From Mannheimia glucosida (GTDB lineage: Bacteria > Pseudomonadota > Gammaproteobacteria > Enterobacterales > Pasteurellaceae): a stretch of DNA of 64,000 nt. The position numbers and the translations under genes are program-made. Shown in pieces: positions 17,341-24,567 of this stretch. The stretch spans positions 1,984,001 through 2,048,000 of the forward strand of contig NZ_CP176502.1 in assembly GCF_046267875.1 (NCBI RefSeq), read 5' to 3'. The notes under the pieces were generated by a model. The model saw only the letters and a program-made list of their open reading frames with translations. It had not been told where the DNA came from and made no database searches. How positions within the stretch are numbered: position 1 is the stretch's first letter; every line of letters begins with the position of its first letter.

Positions 17341-17375
17341 CAGAAAAAGAAATCCTCGACTAATGCCGAGGATTT
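17341..17375 (-). terminator. Terminator of folD
   Basis: Stem AAATCCTCG (17350-17358) with CGAGGATTT (17367-17375). On the minus strand it is followed by CTTTTTCTG. Confidence 0.75.
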
Positions 17376-17392
17376 GCAAAATACCTGTCAAA

Positions 17393-18253
17393 TTAGACCG
17401 CTTGTAAATGGTTTTCATACGCCAGCAAGGTATTTTGCATTAACATTGCCACCGTCATCGGGCCGACTCCACCGGGAACAGGGGTAATAAATGCCGCTTT
17501 TTGTGAGGCAACTGAATACTCTACATCACCTTTTAGTTTGCCGTCTGCTCCACGGTTAATCCCTACATCAATCACGATAGCACCGTCTTTAACCCACTCC
17601 CCGGGAATAAATTCAGGCTTGCCGACTGCCACAACTAAAATATCTGCTTGGCGAACGTGATGCTCTAAATCTTTGGTAAAGCGATGAGTAACTGTGACTG
17701 TACAACCACCAAGCAACAGTTCTAACGCCATCGGGCGACCAACAATATTAGACGCACCTACAATCACTGCGTGTTGACCATATAAATCTACCCCAGTTGT
17801 TTCAAGCAACTTCATCACACCGTATGGAGTGCAAGGGCGTAAAGTGGGAATACGCTGAGATAAACGCCCAACATTATAAGGGTGGAATCCATCAACATCT
17901 TTATGTGGTAAGATGGCTTCAATCACTTTAGTCGAATCGATCTGTTTAGGTAACGGTAATTGGACTAAAATCCCATCGACCGAATCATCTTGATTCAACT
18001 TTTCAATCAGTGCTAATAATTCAGCCTCTGTGGTTTCTTCGGGTAAATCATAAGATTTCGACGCAATCCCAATTTCGGCACAGCTTTTGCGTTTACTCCC
18101 CACATACACTTGAGAGGCTGGGTCATTCCCCACTAAAATGACCGCAAGACCAGGGTTACGTTTACCCTGTTCAAGATAATGAGCGATTTTCTCACTCACC
18201 TTTTTTTTAATTTGTGAAGAAACCTCACTCCCCGAAATAATTTGTGCAGTCAT
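17393..18253 (-). CDS. folD: Bifunctional methylene-THF dehydrogenase/cyclohydrolase FolD
   Basis: A 286-residue enzyme of one-carbon metabolism. Motifs: VGNDPASQVYVGSKRKSCAEIG (catalytic Lys in the YVxxK pattern near residue 56), DGILVQLPLP, KDVDGFHPYNVG, PCTPYGVMKLL, the Rossmann loop VIVGASNIVGRPMALELL, and PVPGGVGPMTVAML at the end. The start is MTAQIISG with GGGAGG seven bases upstream; the longer ORF start has no such site. A uptake-signal copy overlaps the C-terminal codons. Confidence 0.97.
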   Translation of the reverse strand: MTAQIISGSEVSSQIKKKVSEKIAHYLEQGKRNPGLAVILVGNDPASQVYVGSKRKSCAEIGIASKSYDLPEETTEAELLALIEKLNQDDSVDGILVQLPLPKQIDSTKVIEAILPHKDVDGFHPYNVGRLSQRIPTLRPCTPYGVMKLLETTGVDLYGQHAVIVGASNIVGRPMALELLLGGCTVTVTHRFTKDLEHHVRQADILVVAVGKPEFIPGEWVKDGAIVIDVGINRGADGKLKGDVEYSVASQKAAFITPVPGGVGPMTVAMLMQNTLLAYENHLQAV

Positions 18254-18378
18254 TACTACCTCCCGAAATATCACTTGGCAAAACATTCGTCATTCTCTCA
18301 AAAAATAGCCTTTTTGATAAGCTAATTTTGAATAACGGATAAACTTCAATCATTTAAGCCGACATTCACAAAAAAAGA

Positions 18379-18406
18379 TTGACTGTTGTGCAAAGAAATC
18401 TATAAT
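18379..18406 (+). promoter_or_regulatory. Promoter of the tRNA-Pro/tRNA-Arg unit
   Basis: TTGACT, 16 bases, TATAAT: a near-consensus sigma-70 promoter ending 16 bases before tRNA-Pro. Confidence 0.8.
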
Positions 18407-18422
18407 CAACAACATCTTATGT

Positions 18423-18499
18423 CGGCGAGTAGCGCAGCTTGGTAGCGCAACTGGTTTGGGACCAGTGGGTCGTAGGTTCAAATCCTATCTCGCCGACCA
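18423..18499 (+). tRNA. tRNA-Pro (anticodon TGG)
   Basis: A 77-nt tRNA with acceptor arms CGGCGAG and CTCGCCG, discriminator A, encoded CCA, and anticodon loop TTTGGGA giving TGG. It shares a promoter with tRNA-Arg 24 bases downstream. Confidence 0.97.
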
Positions 18500-18523
18500 C
18501 TTCTTTTTATATTATCTTCATCT

Positions 18524-18604
<81 letters not shown>

Positions 18605-18668
18605 TTACCCTTATATTTCAAATAGTTACATTTAAATATCAGTTATTAATTTTCTATGTCAAAAATAC

Positions 18669-18689
18669 TTTGTGACTAATTTGTGACTA
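18669..18689. repeat. Putative integrase arm-type site, left
   Basis: A 21-bp sequence made of a tandem TTTGTGACTAA unit overlaps the integrase stop codon. It is repeated exactly at 56284-56304 inside the right end, as expected for P and P' arm sites. Confidence 0.6.
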
Positions 18690-19682
18690 GAATTTAACTG
18701 AGTTAGCGTGGTTGAGTAAATGGTCTGCATTAAGATGGGCATATTTCTTTACCATCTCTAATGTTTCCCAGCCACCCAATTCTTTTAAGGTAAATAATGG
18801 TGTGCCGGCCTGAACGTGCCAACTGGCCCAAGTATGCCTTAAATCATGGAAATGGAAATCAACCAATAAACATTTTTCAGTCGCTTTGTTAAATATTTTG
18901 CGGTTAATATCTTGTAATGCCTGCCCTTTGCTTCCTACAAAAACATATTTAGGATTTTTCCCTCTCTGCTTTTGTAATAATTCAATTGCATCATCATTAA
19001 GTAAAAGCGATCTCGCTTTTTCAGATTTGGCAATATCATTCGAAACAATCGCTACTTTACGGATAAAATCTATTTTATCCCAAGTCATAGAAAGTATTTC
19101 TGTTCGCCTTGCTCCTGTTAATAAAGCAAAAGAGCAGATAGTTTTCATCCAATCAGTACTAATATTATTAATAAACTGCTTGGCTTGTTCTTTGGTAATC
19201 CAACGAACCCGGATAGGTGGCTCTTTCTTTTTAGGGATAAACGGCATTTTATCAATATATCCTGCCTGATAAGCTAATTTTAAAATTCGCATTATAGAGG
19301 TTCTATATTTATTCTTAGTAGAATTTGTCAATGGCGTGTCTTTTAACATATGCTTTTCTGGAATCGCCCCCAGTATTTCATCGCTTGTTAAAGAACTTAA
19401 TATTCGACCAGCAAAAATATTTCGATAATAAATTGCGTGCCGTTTTTTGGTTGCTGTATCCTCTTTTCCTTCCGCATCTTTTAGAAATAAAACCAATGCA
19501 TTTTCAAAGAGATAATCAGGTTTTTGATCTAGCTTATCAATTTGCCACAACTGAGCTTTTAATTTATCGTGGTATTGCTGAGCTTCTTTTTTTACAGTTG
19601 TTTTAATAGTGCGTCTAATTCTTTCTCCACTAGGGGTGTAGAGGTCAATGTAATAGACGTCACCTCTTTTTCTGATCGGCAT
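18687..19682 (-). CDS. int: Prophage tyrosine integrase
   Basis: A 331-residue tyrosine recombinase. The N-terminal arm-binding part (residues 1-55) begins MPIRKRGDVYYIDLYTPSG; a core-binding domain spans about 60-150. Catalytic residues: R192 in LLTGARRTEIL, H279-R282 in FHFHDLRHTW, W305 in ELGGW, and Y314 in VKKYAHL. It should integrate and excise the element at tRNA-Arg. It lies 82 bases inside attL and points toward it. The 3' end overlaps the arm-site repeat; the 5' end overlaps the excisionase-like gene. Confidence 0.96.
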   Translation of the reverse strand: MPIRKRGDVYYIDLYTPSGERIRRTIKTTVKKEAQQYHDKLKAQLWQIDKLDQKPDYLFENALVLFLKDAEGKEDTATKKRHAIYYRNIFAGRILSSLTSDEILGAIPEKHMLKDTPLTNSTKNKYRTSIMRILKLAYQAGYIDKMPFIPKKKEPPIRVRWITKEQAKQFINNISTDWMKTICSFALLTGARRTEILSMTWDKIDFIRKVAIVSNDIAKSEKARSLLLNDDAIELLQKQRGKNPKYVFVGSKGQALQDINRKIFNKATEKCLLVDFHFHDLRHTWASWHVQAGTPLFTLKELGGWETLEMVKKYAHLNADHLLNHANSVKF

Positions 19683-19882
19683 AATTTTTCCTCTCCGACC
19701 GATAGAGCAAGCCCACGGTCATTATTAGATCGTTTTTTCAACAAATCAAGATTTGATTTATCAACTCGCCATAACCGGGAGCCATCCATTTGGTAAAATC
19801 CCCATCGATGTCGATTATTGAACACAGTCCAATAGGATACATTAAGAATATTTGCCACCTGTTTAATGCTTAATGTTTCCAC
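19592..19882 (-). CDS. Excisionase-like helix-turn-helix protein
   Basis: A 96-residue protein (GTG start at 19882, GGAGA six bases upstream; a TTG four codons earlier is a weaker choice). Residues 5-45 form an AlpA/MerR-type winged helix: LSIKQVANILNVSYWTVFNNRHRWGF then SRLWRVDKSNLD. Overlapping integrase by 91 bases and preceding it, it occupies the usual xis position. The C-terminal half is charged and low-complexity, with no recognised domain. Directionality factor is inferred from fold and position. Confidence 0.7.
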   Translation of the reverse strand: METLSIKQVANILNVSYWTVFNNRHRWGFYQMDGSRLWRVDKSNLDLLKKRSNNDRGLALSVGEEKLCRSEKEVTSITLTSTPLVEKELDALLKQL

Positions 19883-19892
19883 ATTATTCTCC

Positions 19893-19919
19893 AATAAAAA
19901 TCCCTCGTTTAGAGGGATT
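19893..19919 (-). terminator. Terminator at the end of the C5 methylase gene
   Basis: 8-bp stem (19899-19906 with 19912-19919) whose loop contains the stop codon of the methylase. On the minus strand it is followed by TTTTTATT. Confidence 0.7.
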
Positions 19920-21193
19920 GAATTAAATAATTATTTAGCCGTAGCCCTATCCAACGCATACAAAGTACAGCCATACTATTGCCAATGGCTTTATAGCGTG
20001 GACTATCAGGGCATTCATCGGCGGATTTGTTGCGGTAGGGGATTTTCGTCCAATCATCAGGAAACCCTTGTAACCGTTCGCATTCTCTTGGGGTTAGTTT
20101 TCGTATAGCCGTACCTGTAGATACAGCGTGAACATCAGTTCGGGTCAAGGTGTAGCTTACGCCACTTTCGTCAAAGCCGTTGCCATTCCCACCGTTCTCG
20201 GGTTGTCTGCCGATTGTATTGCACTTGCCGGCAATACAAGGCACATTTCCACCACCAGTTCCCATTCTTGCTTTCAATGTTGGCGTTTTGTCCTGAATTT
20301 CGCTAATTCGTACAGCTTCAGCACCTTTTACTTCAAATAAGACATTCTCTTGCCCGTTGTTTCGACCTAAACAATGAGCTTTGTTTTGGCTGATAATTGG
20401 ATCTTGCGTACCGTGAACAACTAGCGTCTCACTCCCGCCACTCAAAGCCCTCCCCTGATGCTTTAACTGTGCCGCCTTTGTCGGATTGGCGATACGTTCC
20501 AAAGCTGCTTTCAATAAAGCCGGTAACACTTTGCCCCTTGTTTCTGCTCGCCTCAATATCCCCTCGCACGCTTTTTGGCTCAATGAGTATTTGGGCGATA
20601 CTTCGTTTTCTAGCACTTGCCACAAGGAACACTCTTTTACGGCGTTGGGCGACACCGAAGTATTGAGCATCGAGGACTCGCCAAGCGATAGTTCGGGCTG
20701 AATGCACATAACCAGCGTTTGTCCATTTTTCCCCTGCCGGTTGTAATGGCTCACGCTCTTGAACCAGTCCAGCCAAAAAGTGTCCGAATGCGTTGTCCTT
20801 GGTGGATAGCACACCGGGTACGTTTTCCCACACGAGGACGCAGGGTGGTTGTCCGTTTTGTTGTCTGACATAATCAATAGCCTCTAAAATATGGATTAAA
20901 GTAAGGGTTAAATTCCCTCTGTCATCATCTAAACTCTCACGCTTGCCCGCTATGCTGAATGCTTGGCAAGGGGTTCCCCCAACCAATACATCAGGAACAG
21001 GGATTTCGCCGTTTACGATTTTTTCGGGTAGAGCGGTCATATCGCCTAGATTTGGCACATTGGGGAAACGGTGAGCTAATACCGCACAGGGGAATGGCTC
21101 AATTTCGGAGAACCATAAAGGCTCGCCTAAACCGTGCCACGCTACGCTTGCGGCTTCGATACCGCTACAAATTGAGCCGTAGGTGAATTGCAT
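19909..21193 (-). pseudogene. C5-cytosine DNA methyltransferase with frameshift
   Basis: The N-terminal 254 residues (start MQFTYGSICSG, GGAGAAAAA before ATG) hold motif I GSICSGIEAASVAW, motif IV GGTPCQAF with catalytic C76, motif VI WENVPG and motif VIII QRRKRVFLVA. The frame closes at 20429. The rest of the enzyme continues in another frame to 19909 with LSGGSETLVVHG, motif IX RKLTPRECERLQGFPDDW and motif X PRYKAIGNSMAV. The break lies at GGGGAGGGCT (about 20447-20456); removing one base restores a continuous protein of about 425 residues. The gene is therefore probably inactive, unless the shift is a sequencing error. Such orphan enzymes protect phage DNA from host restriction. Confidence 0.85.
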
Positions 21194-21208
21194 TTTTTCT
21201 CCAAAAAA

Positions 21209-21231
21209 TAACCGCTTGCGGAACAAGCGGT
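21209..21231 (-). terminator. Hairpin closing the truncated methylase
   Basis: Perfect 9-bp inverted repeat AACCGCTTG / CAAGCGGTT around CGGAA, followed on the minus strand by ATTTTTTGG. It sits directly at the stop of the truncated adenine methylase. Confidence 0.7.
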
Positions 21232-21446
21232 TATCCATCATAATCATTGTAGATAACGTGAGCTTTTGGTTTGATATGTTTGGCAGTATGAGCTAATAAC
21301 CCACTACCACCAAATACATCTATGATTGTCCAACCTTGGCCGTCATCAGGAATATTCTCATTTAAAATTTGAGAAACCTGAGCTAGAAACATTCGTTTCT
21401 GACCTACAAACGGAAGTGGGGCTTGTTTAAAGATTTGCTTTGCCAT
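21231..21446 (-). pseudogene. N-terminal fragment of a D12-class adenine DNA methylase
   Basis: A 71-residue ORF (start MAKQIFKQAPLPF, GGAGAAC before ATG). It shows the opening of a Dam/D12-type N6-adenine methylase: PLPFVGQKRMFL (FxGxK SAM motif), then IIDVFGGSGLLAHTAK and VIYNDYDG. It stops immediately after the NDYD motif, while family members run for some 150-200 more residues including DPPY. It is thus a truncated gene closed by a terminator hairpin. It follows com, the same pairing as com-mom or com-methylase in Mu-like phages. Confidence 0.75.
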
Positions 21447-21460
21447 AGTTCTCCTATGGC
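21442..21460 (-). promoter_or_regulatory. Start-codon hairpin of the com-linked methylase
   Basis: In the transcript a 7-bp stem GCCAUAG/CUAUGGC with loop GAGAA places the AUG in the 3' arm and the ribosome binding site in the 5' arm and loop. This resembles the translation-inhibitory stem-loop of Mu mom, which Com opens. Pairing is seen; regulation is inferred. Confidence 0.55.
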
Positions 21461-21492
21461 GTTCAGGCGTTCTTAACGCTAAGACACTCAAT

Positions 21493-21618
21493 TCAGTTAA
21501 ATTTATTGATTGATTTACAACGTACACATTTAATTTCTAAATGTTGTACATCTTTCGCTTTTGCCAATAATTTTTGGCAATACTTACAGCGGAACTCAAT
21601 TAATCTTAATGATTGCAT
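21493..21618 (-). CDS. com: Com family zinc-finger translational activator
   Basis: A 41-residue protein, MQSLRLIEFRCKYC and onward, with two CxxC knuckles: C11-x2-C14 and C31-x2-C34 in LEIKCVRCKS. It aligns well with phage Mu Com (IRCKNCNKLL, IEIRCPRCK). Com binds a stem-loop in mom mRNA and allows its translation. Here it lies 46 bases upstream of the truncated adenine methylase whose start codon is in a hairpin. The ATG follows a weak site. Its target gene being broken, Com may now have no function. Confidence 0.8.
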   Translation of the reverse strand: MQSLRLIEFRCKYCQKLLAKAKDVQHLEIKCVRCKSINKFN

Positions 21619-21649
21619 ATAAATACACTTTTACTTCATTTTTTGATAA

Positions 21650-21677
21650 AATTCCGCCTACCTAGCTAGGTGGCGGC
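21650..21677 (-). terminator. Terminator upstream of com
   Basis: On the minus strand a stem CCGCC-ACCT / AGGT-A-GGCGG with loop AGCT is followed by AATTTTATC. Confidence 0.55.
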
Positions 21678-21750
21678 GTATGGCTATATGCAAGCGTGCT
21701 TTGCGTAGCTGGCATCATAAGTGTTGCTGCACTTATAATGTCGCCGTTTT

Positions 21751-22041
21751 TTAAAAAGATGTTCGCCATTCACCTTTTGGCATTTCGTCCGTTACATCAG
21801 ATTTTGCCCACTTGAGAAACTGAGCAACGCTCACCTTAGGATAATGACTACCTGCTCTAACAGTTGGGCTGTCATATTGAATAACCTCTTGATATTCATT
21901 CTTATAAAATTCTTTTCCAATCCATAATATTTGGCGGTCGTTAATTTCTCGGCAAAAATTTGTTTGCTTTTTCTTTGCTTCATAAACGTGACCGACAATT
22001 AAATCTTGGCGGGTTAATTCAAACTCTTGTCTTGTTCCCAT
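21751..22041 (-). CDS. Hypothetical phage protein
   Basis: A 96-residue cytoplasmic protein, no signal or membrane segment. It reads MGTRQEFELTRQDLIVG, then ILWIGKEF, and SPTVRAGSHYPKVSVAQFLKWAK, ending WRTSF. No family is recognised. Its start overlaps the stop of the 65-residue gene upstream (ATG within the junction), so the two are translationally coupled in the leftward early operon. The 110 bases downstream hold a terminator-like stem and no further gene. Confidence 0.6.
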   Translation of the reverse strand: MGTRQEFELTRQDLIVGHVYEAKKKQTNFCREINDRQILWIGKEFYKNEYQEVIQYDSPTVRAGSHYPKVSVAQFLKWAKSDVTDEMPKGEWRTSF

Positions 22042-22238
22042 TATTTATTTTCCTCATACATCAAAAATCCATTTTGGATTTTTGTCAAAGGTAATCGATA
22101 TGCTCCCCATTCATCTTCAATGATATATTCATCATTTCGGAATGCTGATTGACCAACGATTCGTCTTGGGTCTTCCGTGTGTTTAACTTTCACTAATGCA
22201 CCATTCAATGCTTTAGTGAGATCAAAAGGTTTACTCAT
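22041..22238 (-). CDS. Hypothetical small phage protein
   Basis: A 65-residue protein beginning MSKPFDLTKALNGALVKVK, followed by RRIVGQSAFRNDEYIIED and WGAYRLPLTKIQNG. It resembles small beta-rich phage early proteins, but I cannot name a family. AGAGGTG-like purines precede the ATG. Overlaps the next gene by one base. Confidence 0.6.
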   Translation of the reverse strand: MSKPFDLTKALNGALVKVKHTEDPRRIVGQSAFRNDEYIIEDEWGAYRLPLTKIQNGFLMYEENK

Positions 22239-22302
22239 AGAACACCTCTTTAACTAATTTTTTGTAGCCATTGAATGTAATCTCCATTGGCGGTAGATAA
22301 TT

Positions 22303-22467
22303 TCAATGGCGAGTTTTTTCATACATTCTGGCAGATAAAAATATTCCTACCATCGATATAAGGATTCCCATTCTATCTACCTGTTCGATGTTGATCACCA
22401 AAAAAGCCGTATTCATCATAAGCAAAGACAGCCAAAGAGTAGATGAATTTATAATTTTCTCAAACAT
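22303..22467 (-). CDS. Small membrane protein, hypothetical
   Basis: A 54-residue ORF starting MFEKIINSSTLWL with AGGTGA four bases before the ATG. Two hydrophobic stretches (about 10-26 and 33-46) suggest a double-spanning inner-membrane peptide, ending SARMYEKTRH. It fills the gap between the DUF6378-like gene and the 65-residue gene in the leftward early operon. No family is recognised. Confidence 0.55.
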   Translation of the reverse strand: MFEKIINSSTLWLSLLMMNTAFLVINIEQVDRMGILISMVGIFLSARMYEKTRH

Positions 22468-22474
22468 ATTCACC

Positions 22475-22885
22475 TCAAGTATTACCTTTCAAGGCCTCCA
22501 ACACAGCAACCGCCTCTTCTTTGGTATTAAACTCCAAGTCAAGCCGCCAAATAGAGCCTTTATCAAGGTGGGATTCAGGATAAATGCTATCAGTTAATGG
22601 CTTAGGCAAACCTTTGGCATTGTCCGATGATTGAGGTGTGTAAATTCCACCACCTAAAAGGGCATATCCTGCAATATCTTGCCAGCTATCTTGGTGATTC
22701 TGTCCGCCATTGAGTATTCGTGCGATTTTAACTGCAATCATTTCAAGGGCTTCTTTTTGAGTTAAGTGTAAACCTTTGTCGTAATACTTAATAAGGCGTT
22801 TGATTTCTTGAGACGCTTCAGCACAGGTTGTAAAACTACCGTGGGTTGATTGGCGTTCATCTAAAATATCTTGGGTTGTTTTCAT
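22475..22885 (-). CDS. DUF6378-like phage protein
   Basis: A 136-residue protein. It opens MKTTQDILDERQSTHGSF, which with EMIAVKIARILNGGQNHQDSWQDIAGYALL in the middle matches the phage family annotated as DUF6378 (ILDERxxTHGDF and KxxRIxxG-x-DxxxDIAGY). The C-terminal third (WRLDLEFNTKEEAVAVLEAL) is a separate small helical part. The charged HD-like residues suggest a nucleotide-related role, but no function is known. AGGAAAA precedes the ATG. Confidence 0.65.
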   Translation of the reverse strand: MKTTQDILDERQSTHGSFTTCAEASQEIKRLIKYYDKGLHLTQKEALEMIAVKIARILNGGQNHQDSWQDIAGYALLGGGIYTPQSSDNAKGLPKPLTDSIYPESHLDKGSIWRLDLEFNTKEEAVAVLEALKGNT

Positions 22886-22945
22886 GGTTAATTTTCCTTA
22901 AAAAATAACCGCCTATCATTGACAGGCGGAGGTGGGGTGTAAAGA

Positions 22946-23320
22946 TTATTTCATTCCTAAATTTAACCCGTGTTCGGCTAATGCACTCTCAACATCCATC
23001 AGCGTTTTTTTACCTGATAATGGCAATTTAATAACATCTACAACGGTCATCTTAACTAAATCACCGACATAAAAAATGCTTGCACCAATTAGGATGTTAC
23101 GCGTTCTGGATTTAAGGTTTAAAAAACCTATTGGCTTAGATAGTATCTCTGGGCTTTTTTTATCTCCATCTTGTGGAATATCGGGGTATTTATGCCAACC
23201 GTCTTTGAGACTGTACAGATGCCACAATGTCCCGTCATCACATAGAGCGGATATGTTGAACATGTCGCCCAAACTATCGCAAGCCATTGAGCTTTCGCAG
23301 ATTTGAATAATTTTTCTCAT
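22946..23320 (-). CDS. Phage protein with RNA polymerase alpha-CTD-like domain
   Basis: A 124-residue protein. Residues about 66-124 align without gaps to the E. coli RpoA C-terminal domain: FYVGDLVKMTVVDVIKLP, SGKKTLMDVESALAEHGLNLGM. The residues equivalent to R265, N268, G296 and K298, which contact DNA and activators in RpoA, are all retained. The N-terminal 60 residues (ISALCDDGTLWHLY, KYPDIPQDG) resemble a small beta domain found in other phage proteins of this kind; no RpoA assembly domain is present. It could bind UP-element-like DNA or compete for activators. It is in the leftward early operon upstream of ssb. Role is inference. Confidence 0.75.
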   Translation of the reverse strand: MRKIIQICESSMACDSLGDMFNISALCDDGTLWHLYSLKDGWHKYPDIPQDGDKKSPEILSKPIGFLNLKSRTRNILIGASIFYVGDLVKMTVVDVIKLPLSGKKTLMDVESALAEHGLNLGMK

Positions 23321-23360
23321 ATTTTTTTACCTACTAAAAAGCCCCTTGCGGGGCCGTATC

Positions 23361-23819
23361 TCAGAACGGAATATCATCATCAAAATCTCGTGATTCTGAA
23401 TCTGTCATTACGTGGTTATATGGATTGGTTGGCGGTGGGTTTCCTGCCGGTTCGGTTGCCCAATTATTATTGCTGTTTCCGTTATTTGAGCTACCGAGCA
23501 TTTGTAACTGGTCGGCGATGATTTCGGTTGTCCAGCGGTCTGTGCCGTCTTGGGCTTGCCATTTGCGAGTGCGTAGTTTGCCCTCAACATAGACTTGTGA
23601 GCCTTTTTTCAGGTATTTGCCAATAATGTCAGCTAAATTCCGAAAGGCGATAATGCTATGCCATTCTGTGGCTTGTTTTTTATCGCCTGATACTTTATCC
23701 GTCCATTCGGTCGAAGTTGCCACACTGATTTTGGCGACCGGGTCGCCGTTTGGCATTGTTCGTAATTCCGGGTCGTTACCTAGGCGACCGACAATAATCA
23801 CTTTGTTAATTCCTGCCAT
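23361..23819 (-). CDS. ssb: Single-stranded DNA-binding protein
   Basis: A 152-residue SSB. The OB fold runs from MAGINKVIIVGRLGNDPELR through WTTEIIADQLQMLG (residues 1-110). A flexible Asn/Gly/Pro linker follows, and the C-terminus is the conserved acidic tip DDDIPF that recruits repair and replication proteins. It is phage-encoded, sits in the leftward early operon, and would serve replication and recombination of phage DNA. Confidence 0.95.
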   Translation of the reverse strand: MAGINKVIIVGRLGNDPELRTMPNGDPVAKISVATSTEWTDKVSGDKKQATEWHSIIAFRNLADIIGKYLKKGSQVYVEGKLRTRKWQAQDGTDRWTTEIIADQLQMLGSSNNGNSNNNWATEPAGNPPPTNPYNHVMTDSESRDFDDDIPF

Positions 23820-23831
23820 TGTTATGTCCTT

Positions 23832-23996
23832 TTATCGTTTTACTAATCTAATATGTTCGGTTATCTTGAACTCGCACTTTTCCGGCTTGCAGTTGCCGGT
23901 TGGTATGATTTCTTCGTTCTCACTGCATTGCATTAGTAGGCTAATAGCAATTAAAACAAGCAACGCAGCTAATCCGTATCGGATATGCTTAATCAT
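23832..23996 (-). CDS. Small membrane-anchored protein, hypothetical
   Basis: A 54-residue ORF, MIKHIRYGLAALLV onward, with a single hydrophobic N-terminal segment (8-22) and a polar tail carrying three Cys (residues 24, 36 and 41). Its ATG directly abuts the TAA of the upstream gene with GGAGTG seven bases before, so it is coupled to it. It is probably an anchored or exported peptide. No family recognised. Confidence 0.55.
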   Translation of the reverse strand: MIKHIRYGLAALLVLIAISLLMQCSENEEIIPTGNCKPEKCEFKITEHIRLVKR

Positions 23997-24353
23997 TTAA
24001 CACTCCATTCTTTTTTGCTTTTGAGTAAACATCAACTTGTTAAACTCAACAAAAGCAGATGGCGGTAACTCGCTCTTTTGGCGGTATTCTGCTTTCAAAG
24101 CTTCATATTGATGTTCAGAAAGTAGGTAATAAGGCTTTTCTTTCGCCTCCTTGATAAACTTCAAAACTGCTTTTTTGTCCCATTGATGGATTAATCTCCT
24201 GTCACCGCAGGTAGCACGCCTCACCATTTGAGACTTAGGAAAAAATGGTCTCCGTTTCCGGCGGTCATCACTGCCCCAACCGTAGAGATGCGGAAGTGAC
24301 ACACCTAATAACTTTGCTACTTCCGCCGAGCCGATAAATTCTGTTTTAGCCAT
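23997..24353 (-). CDS. Putative DNA-binding protein (HTH)
   Basis: A 118-residue protein starting MAKTEFIGSAEVAKLLGVSLPHLYGW, a typical helix-turn-helix of the MerR/excisionase kind, followed by a basic stretch (DDRRKRRPFFPKSQMVRR). The C-terminal half is helical (EALKAEYRQKSELPPSAFVEFNKL). It could be a transcription factor or a second excisionase-like protein of the leftward operon. No further assignment is possible. Confidence 0.6.
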   Translation of the reverse strand: MAKTEFIGSAEVAKLLGVSLPHLYGWGSDDRRKRRPFFPKSQMVRRATCGDRRLIHQWDKKAVLKFIKEAKEKPYYLLSEHQYEALKAEYRQKSELPPSAFVEFNKLMFTQKQKRMEC

Positions 24354-24522
24354 TTTTACCTCCGCAGTATTGGTTGCCGTTGCTTTCCACTTGCCAAACT
24401 CCTTGATTTCGTTCGCATTTGTAACGTTGCATTTTTATGTGGTCGTCATAATCCATTCGCCCGACAATGCCTAGTAGCAAAATTAGCAAGGCAAATGGGG
24501 CAAGTTGTTTCATTTTGTTCAT
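24346..24522 (-). CDS. Small membrane protein, hypothetical
   Basis: A 58-residue protein (start MNKMKQLAPFALLILLL; AAAGGA lies eight bases before this ATG; a longer in-frame start has no site). One membrane helix at about 6-19 and a polar tail with two Cys (YKCERNQGVW and QYCGGKNG). It is the first clear gene after the leader of the leftward operon. Its stop overlaps the start of the HTH gene by eight bases. Confidence 0.55.
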   Translation of the reverse strand: MNKMKQLAPFALLILLLGIVGRMDYDDHIKMQRYKCERNQGVWQVESNGNQYCGGKNG

Positions 24523-24544
24523 AGGATTGTCCTTTCGGGTAAAA

Positions 24545-24567
24545 AAGCCCACGTTTTACGGTGGGCA
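24545..24567 (-). terminator. Leader terminator in the leftward early operon
   Basis: Stem GCCCAC (24547-24552) with GTGGGC (24561-24566); on the minus strand it is followed by TTTTTTACC. It lies between the leader and the early genes and would need read-through or antitermination. Confidence 0.75.

Noticed and set aside
20429..21193. Two independent methyltransferase genes at the C5 methylase locus
   Set aside because: The motif order I-VIII in one frame and IX-X in the next shows one enzyme split by a frameshift.
21660..21745. Small ORF MPATQSTLAYSHTPPPS on the minus strand
   Set aside because: Only 17 codons, no ribosome site and overlaps stem-loops; not enough support for a gene.
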